Of a DNA stretch of 64,000 nucleotides, positions 61,161 through 64,000 are shown piece after piece. Source of the stretch: Verticiella sediminum (GTDB taxonomy: Bacteria; Pseudomonadota; Gammaproteobacteria; Burkholderiales; Burkholderiaceae_B). The translations under genes were made by a program, and so were the position numbers. How positions within the stretch are numbered: position 1 is the first letter of the stretch; each line of letters opens with the position of its first letter. The stretch covers positions 60,686-124,685 of the forward strand of contig NZ_VLTJ01000005.1 in assembly GCF_007558815.1 (NCBI RefSeq), read 5' to 3'. Below the pieces are notes generated by a model that worked only from the letters and a program-made list of their open reading frames with translations, was not told the DNA's origin and searched no databases.

Positions 61161-61964
61161 TCACACGAAGCGGCAGCTCACCACGCCCAGCGGGCCGTAG
61201 TCGCAATGGAAGGTGTCGCCCGCGCGGGCCGGGACGGGGCGCGTGAACGATCCGCCCAGGATGATCTCGCCCGCCTGCAGCGTCACGTCGTGCGGCGCGA
61301 GCTTGTTGGCGAGCCAGGCCACGCCGTTGGCGGGATGGTTGAGCACGCCCGCGGCCACGCCGGTCTCCTCGATCACCGCATTGCGCGACAGGATGGCCGA
61401 GACCCAGCGCCAGTCGAACTCGCCGATGCGCGCCGGGCGCCCGCCCATGACCACGGCCGCGTTGGCTGCGTTGTCCGAGATGGTGTCGAACACCTTGCGC
61501 GGGCGTCCGGACTCGGGATCGACGGATTGCGAGCGCGCGTCGATGATCTCCAATGCCGGGATGACGTAGTCCACGGCGTCGTAGACGTCGAACAGGGTCA
61601 CGCCCGGGCCGCGCAGCGGCTTGCCGAGCACGAAAGCCAGCTCCACCTCGACGCGGGGCACGATGAAGCGATCGGCCGGCAGCTCGCCGCCGTCCGCGTA
61701 GAACATGTCGTCGAGCAGCGTGCCGAAGTCCGGCTCGTCGATGTTGGAGGACTGCTGCATGGCGCGCGACGTGAGGCCGATCTTGTGGCCCTTCACCGTA
61801 CGGCCCTCGGCGAGCTTGAGCTGCACCCACGCGTGCTGCACGGCGTAGGCGTTCTCGATGGTGATCTCGGGGTGGTCCAGCGAGACCTGGCGGATCTGGC
61901 TGCGGGTGCGTTCGGCTTCGTGCAGGCGGCGCGCGATCGTCTGGATGGTGTCGGGATTCAGCAT
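61161..61964 (-). CDS. hpaH: 2-Oxo-hepta-3-ene-1,7-dioate hydratase
   Basis: HpaH (267 residues) adds water to 2-oxohept-3-enedioate before the HpaI aldolase step. It belongs to the FAH-like hydratase/decarboxylase family (with MhpD, DmpE). Conserved parts are GHKIGLTSRAMQ near 60, EPDFGTLLDDMFY near 78, the metal-binding Glu pair RVEVELAFVLGKPL near 105 and LGGSFTRPVPARAGDTF near 237. It begins 44 bp after hpaG2. Confidence 0.94.
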   Translation of the reverse strand: MLNPDTIQTIARRLHEAERTRSQIRQVSLDHPEITIENAYAVQHAWVQLKLAEGRTVKGHKIGLTSRAMQQSSNIDEPDFGTLLDDMFYADGGELPADRFIVPRVEVELAFVLGKPLRGPGVTLFDVYDAVDYVIPALEIIDARSQSVDPESGRPRKVFDTISDNAANAAVVMGGRPARIGEFDWRWVSAILSRNAVIEETGVAAGVLNHPANGVAWLANKLAPHDVTLQAGEIILGGSFTRPVPARAGDTFHCDYGPLGVVSCRFV

Positions 61965-62008
61965 GGTTGTCTATAAGAGTGTGTGGCCGTCGGTCGGGCC
62001 GGGCGATC

Positions 62009-62764
62009 TCACGCGGTGCGCGCGTCGGACACAAGCGTATTGACCAGGCGTCCGATGCCTTCGATCTCGGTGACGACTTCATCGCCCGCGACCACGTTGA
62101 CCACTCCGTCGGGTGTCCCGGTGAGGATGATGTCGCCCGGGGCGAGCGTCATGAAGCTGCTGTAGTAGGCGATCAGGGCCGGGATGCCGAACACCATGTC
62201 GCGCGTGTTGCCGCTCTGTGTCTCGCGCCCGTTGACCAGGGTGCGCAGGTTCAGGTTCATCGGGTCGGGTACGTCGTCGCGCTCGACGAACCAGGGGCCC
62301 AGCGGCGTGCAGGTGTCGCGGCTCTTGACGCGCAGGTTGGGGCGGTACCAGTTCTCCAGGTAGTCGCGGATGGCATAGTCGTTGGCCACCGTGTAGCCTG
62401 CGACCACGTCGTAGGCGCGCTCGGCGGGCACGTTGCGCGCCGTGGCGCCGATCACCACCGCAAGCTCGCACTCGTAATGCATGAAGGCGGCGTCGGCCGG
62501 GCGCACGGTGTGCGCCCGATGGCCGGTCACCGTGTTGGCTGCCTTGAGAAAGCCGAGCGGCTCCTCCGGCGCCTTGAAGGCCAGCTCCTTGGCATGATCG
62601 GCGTAGTTGATGGCCATGGTGAAGAGGGTGCGCGGTTCGATCGGCGGCAGCCACTGCACCTGGGCCTCGTCGAGCACGCGCCCGTCGGGCAGGGCGACGC
62701 GGCCGTCGCCGGCTTCGGTGACGAGATGGGTCTTGCCGTCGTGGATGACGCGGGCGTGCTTCAT
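62009..62764 (-). CDS. hpaG2: Homoprotocatechuate isomerase/decarboxylase, C-terminal-type subunit
   Basis: A 251-residue FAH-fold protein equivalent to the C-terminal half of E. coli HpcE/HpaG. It acts in decarboxylation of 5-oxo-pent-3-ene-1,2,5-tricarboxylate and/or isomerisation of 2-hydroxyhepta-2,4-diene-1,7-dioate. Metal ligands are in MHYECELAVVIG (near 117), and NYADHAKEL, VKSRDTCTPLGPWF and TGTPDGVV are conserved. It overlaps hpaG1 by 4 nt, reflecting a split of the fused enterobacterial protein. Confidence 0.93.
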   Translation of the reverse strand: MKHARVIHDGKTHLVTEAGDGRVALPDGRVLDEAQVQWLPPIEPRTLFTMAINYADHAKELAFKAPEEPLGFLKAANTVTGHRAHTVRPADAAFMHYECELAVVIGATARNVPAERAYDVVAGYTVANDYAIRDYLENWYRPNLRVKSRDTCTPLGPWFVERDDVPDPMNLNLRTLVNGRETQSGNTRDMVFGIPALIAYYSSFMTLAPGDIILTGTPDGVVNVVAGDEVVTEIEGIGRLVNTLVSDARTA

Positions 62765-63462
62765 GCGCGGGCCTCCTGGGCATGCACGAGGGGAAAGGCA
62801 AGGGCGCCGACGCGCTCGATCTCGATCTCGACGCGCTGGCCGGCGCGGGCCCGGGGCGCGCCGTGCGGCACGCCGAGCAGCAGCAGGTCGCCGCGATCCA
62901 GGGTCATGAAAGCGCTCACGTCGACGATGGCCTGGGCGAGGCTGCGCACCTGGCCGGCCGTGCTCGCCTGCAGGGCGGCGGTGCCGTCGATGCGTACGGC
63001 GATGGCCAGTGCGTCGGGATCGCCCACGTCGGCCAGGCCGGCCAGCCGGCTACCGATGGGGCAGAAACCGTCGCGGCACTTCTGCTTGATCGGCGGGCGG
63101 TAGTAGCTGTCGTGCGGGGCGTAGAGGTCGGCTACCACGCGCAGGCCGGCCACACCGTCCAGCGCATTGGCGAGCGTGGCGCCGCGCACCGGCCGGGCGA
63201 ATTCCACCGCCAGGCAGGCGCCGACCACGACCTCGGGCACGTCGGCGTCCAGCGCCACCGGCGCGCCGTCGCGGGCATAGGTGTTGGCCGGCTTGACGTA
63301 GAGCACCGGGGCCCGCGGCGGCGCCTTGTAGGGCGCGGCATGCACGGCGTCGCCCAGGGCGGCGAGGCCCTTGCGGTCGTTCAGCAAGAGGCCGAGGACG
63401 CTGCGCGGCCAGCCGGTGGCGGGCGGTGCGGCGAGTTCGGCATAGGTGGCGAGTGGGGGCAT
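62761..63462 (-). CDS. hpaG1: Homoprotocatechuate isomerase/decarboxylase, N-terminal-type subunit
   Basis: A 233-residue FAH-fold protein equivalent to the N-terminal half of HpcE/HpaG. Seen are VLGLLLNDRKGLAALGD near 23, APVLYVKPANTYARDG near 51, VVVGACLAVEFARP near 80 and FMTLDRGDLLLLGVPHGAP near 190. The usual acidic metal ligands of the family are less complete here than in HpaG2. Its stop overlaps the hpaG2 start; hpaF lies 63 bp upstream. Confidence 0.92.
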   Translation of the reverse strand: MPPLATYAELAAPPATGWPRSVLGLLLNDRKGLAALGDAVHAAPYKAPPRAPVLYVKPANTYARDGAPVALDADVPEVVVGACLAVEFARPVRGATLANALDGVAGLRVVADLYAPHDSYYRPPIKQKCRDGFCPIGSRLAGLADVGDPDALAIAVRIDGTAALQASTAGQVRSLAQAIVDVSAFMTLDRGDLLLLGVPHGAPRARAGQRVEIEIERVGALAFPLVHAQEARA

Positions 63463-63525
63463 CGTGTCTCCTGATCCATGGGGCGCGCCGGGCGCGCCCC
63501 GCGTGTGGCGGGCCTGGTGGACGCG

Positions 63526-63927
63526 TCAGCGGGCGGCGGCGCGCTCGGCCAGGTATTCCCGGTAGTTGCTGTGCTTGTAGTTGAGCGTGGGATGGGCCTC
63601 GTCCACCTGCAGGCTCAGGCCGAGCGGGCGCTGTGCCATGATGGGCGCGAACGCCTTGCGCAGGGTGGCGAACACGCGCTGGCCGAGCGCGTCGCGTTCA
63701 GCCTCGCTGCGCCCGTGCCCGACGCGCAGCAGCACGTGGACGAAGGCGTTGTCCGGGTGGCCGTCGGCGATGCGGTAATCCTGCACCGGCACCGCGCGGG
63801 TGCGCGCACCGGCCAGCGGGAAGACGCTGCCATCGCCGACCGCCGCCGCCTGTACCTCGGCCATCACGGCGGGCAGGTCGATCGACGGCGCCAGGTTGGC
63901 GGAATATTCGATCCAGATATGCGGCAT
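63526..63927 (-). CDS. hpaF: 5-Carboxymethyl-2-hydroxymuconate isomerase
   Basis: HpaF (133 residues) isomerises 5-carboxymethyl-2-hydroxymuconate by a tautomerase-type mechanism. MPHIWIEYSANLAP places Pro directly after Met; it becomes the N-terminal catalytic proline after Met removal. Length matches E. coli CHMI (about 125). It is the first gene of the visible minus-strand hpa set, with a palindrome 41 bp upstream of its ATG. Confidence 0.93.
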   Translation of the reverse strand: MPHIWIEYSANLAPSIDLPAVMAEVQAAAVGDGSVFPLAGARTRAVPVQDYRIADGHPDNAFVHVLLRVGHGRSEAERDALGQRVFATLRKAFAPIMAQRPLGLSLQVDEAHPTLNYKHSNYREYLAERAAAR

Positions 63928-63967
63928 GTCGTCCTCCGTGTGGTCACGCTGGCGGGTGGCAAATAGT

Positions 63968-63983
63968 TATCATGTTAATGATA
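63968..63983. promoter_or_regulatory. Predicted hpa operator
   Basis: Perfect palindrome TATCAT-GTTA-ATGATA in an AT-rich patch just before hpaF. The position and form fit a MarR-type (HpaR-like) repressor site. The regulator gene would lie beyond the right edge. Confidence 0.55.
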
Positions 63984-64000
63984 TAGGGATGCAGCCGGCG

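Overview
This 64 kb window is high-GC chromosomal DNA from a betaproteobacterium of the Burkholderiales, most likely Alcaligenaceae (Bordetella/Achromobacter-like). The grounds are the leuCDB-asd order, recG-oxyR adjacency, pepN-fbp overlap, an EarP gene beside an EF-P carrying Arg32, Bug-type tricarboxylate-receptor proteins, and a homoprotocatechuate (hpa) gene set. This is an inference from gene content; no database was searched. Nearly all of the window is coding, and I see no phage, IS element or CRISPR array.

Layout. 1-5.7 kb: purD (cut by the left edge) and yebC on the minus strand, then comEC and two alpha/beta hydrolases. 5.9-14.7 kb: leuC-leuD-leuB-asd-yaeQ (leucine and aspartate-family biosynthesis), ridA, recG and oxyR. 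14.8-24.5 kb: an accessory CoA-dependent catabolic island with a divergent Bug receptor/CitE-lyase pair, a four-gene CoA-transferase/hydratase operon, an IclR regulator, an acyl-CoA dehydrogenase and a second Bug receptor. 24.5-30.6 kb: mtfA-like peptidase, relA, cfa and a Bcr/CflA-type exporter. 30.7-31.0 kb: a tRNA-Leu(UAA) gene split by a 230-nt group I intron. 31.1-34.9 kb: SDR plus Baeyer-Villiger-type monooxygenase, divergent from an AraC regulator. 35-44.8 kb: housekeeping and metabolic genes, including rlmB, a Cys/Met-type PLP enzyme, a divergent two-component pair whose regulator is co-translated with threonine aldolase, and lpxO. 44.9-50.6 kb: fbp, pepN, a lipoprotein and a porin. 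50.7-55.3 kb: cytosine-deaminase-like amidohydrolase, NMT1-like binding protein and FAD oxidase, with a MarR gene facing away. 55.5-60 kb: an oxidoreductase/HxlR pair, then efp, earP, pdxY and a GST. 60.1-64 kb: hpaI, hpaH, hpaG2, hpaG1 and hpaF on the minus strand behind a palindromic operator.

How the genes work together. The 14.8-24.5 kb island has the enzyme types used to activate a C5-type dicarboxylate to its CoA ester, hydrate it and cleave it by a citramalyl-CoA-lyase-like enzyme, as in bacterial itaconate degradation. Copies of a palindrome (RTTCAT-N4-RTGAAT) overlap the predicted start sites of its transcription units and precede the IclR gene, so the island looks like one regulon. 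The hpa genes form the lower meta-cleavage pathway for 4-hydroxyphenylacetate, but hpaD and hpaE are not in the window.

The most unusual element is the intron-bearing tRNA-Leu(UAA). The exons splice into a normal class II tRNA, the insertion point is U34|A35, and the core resembles the Azoarcus tRNA-Ile group I intron as I remember it, with apparently compensated changes in P3 and P7.
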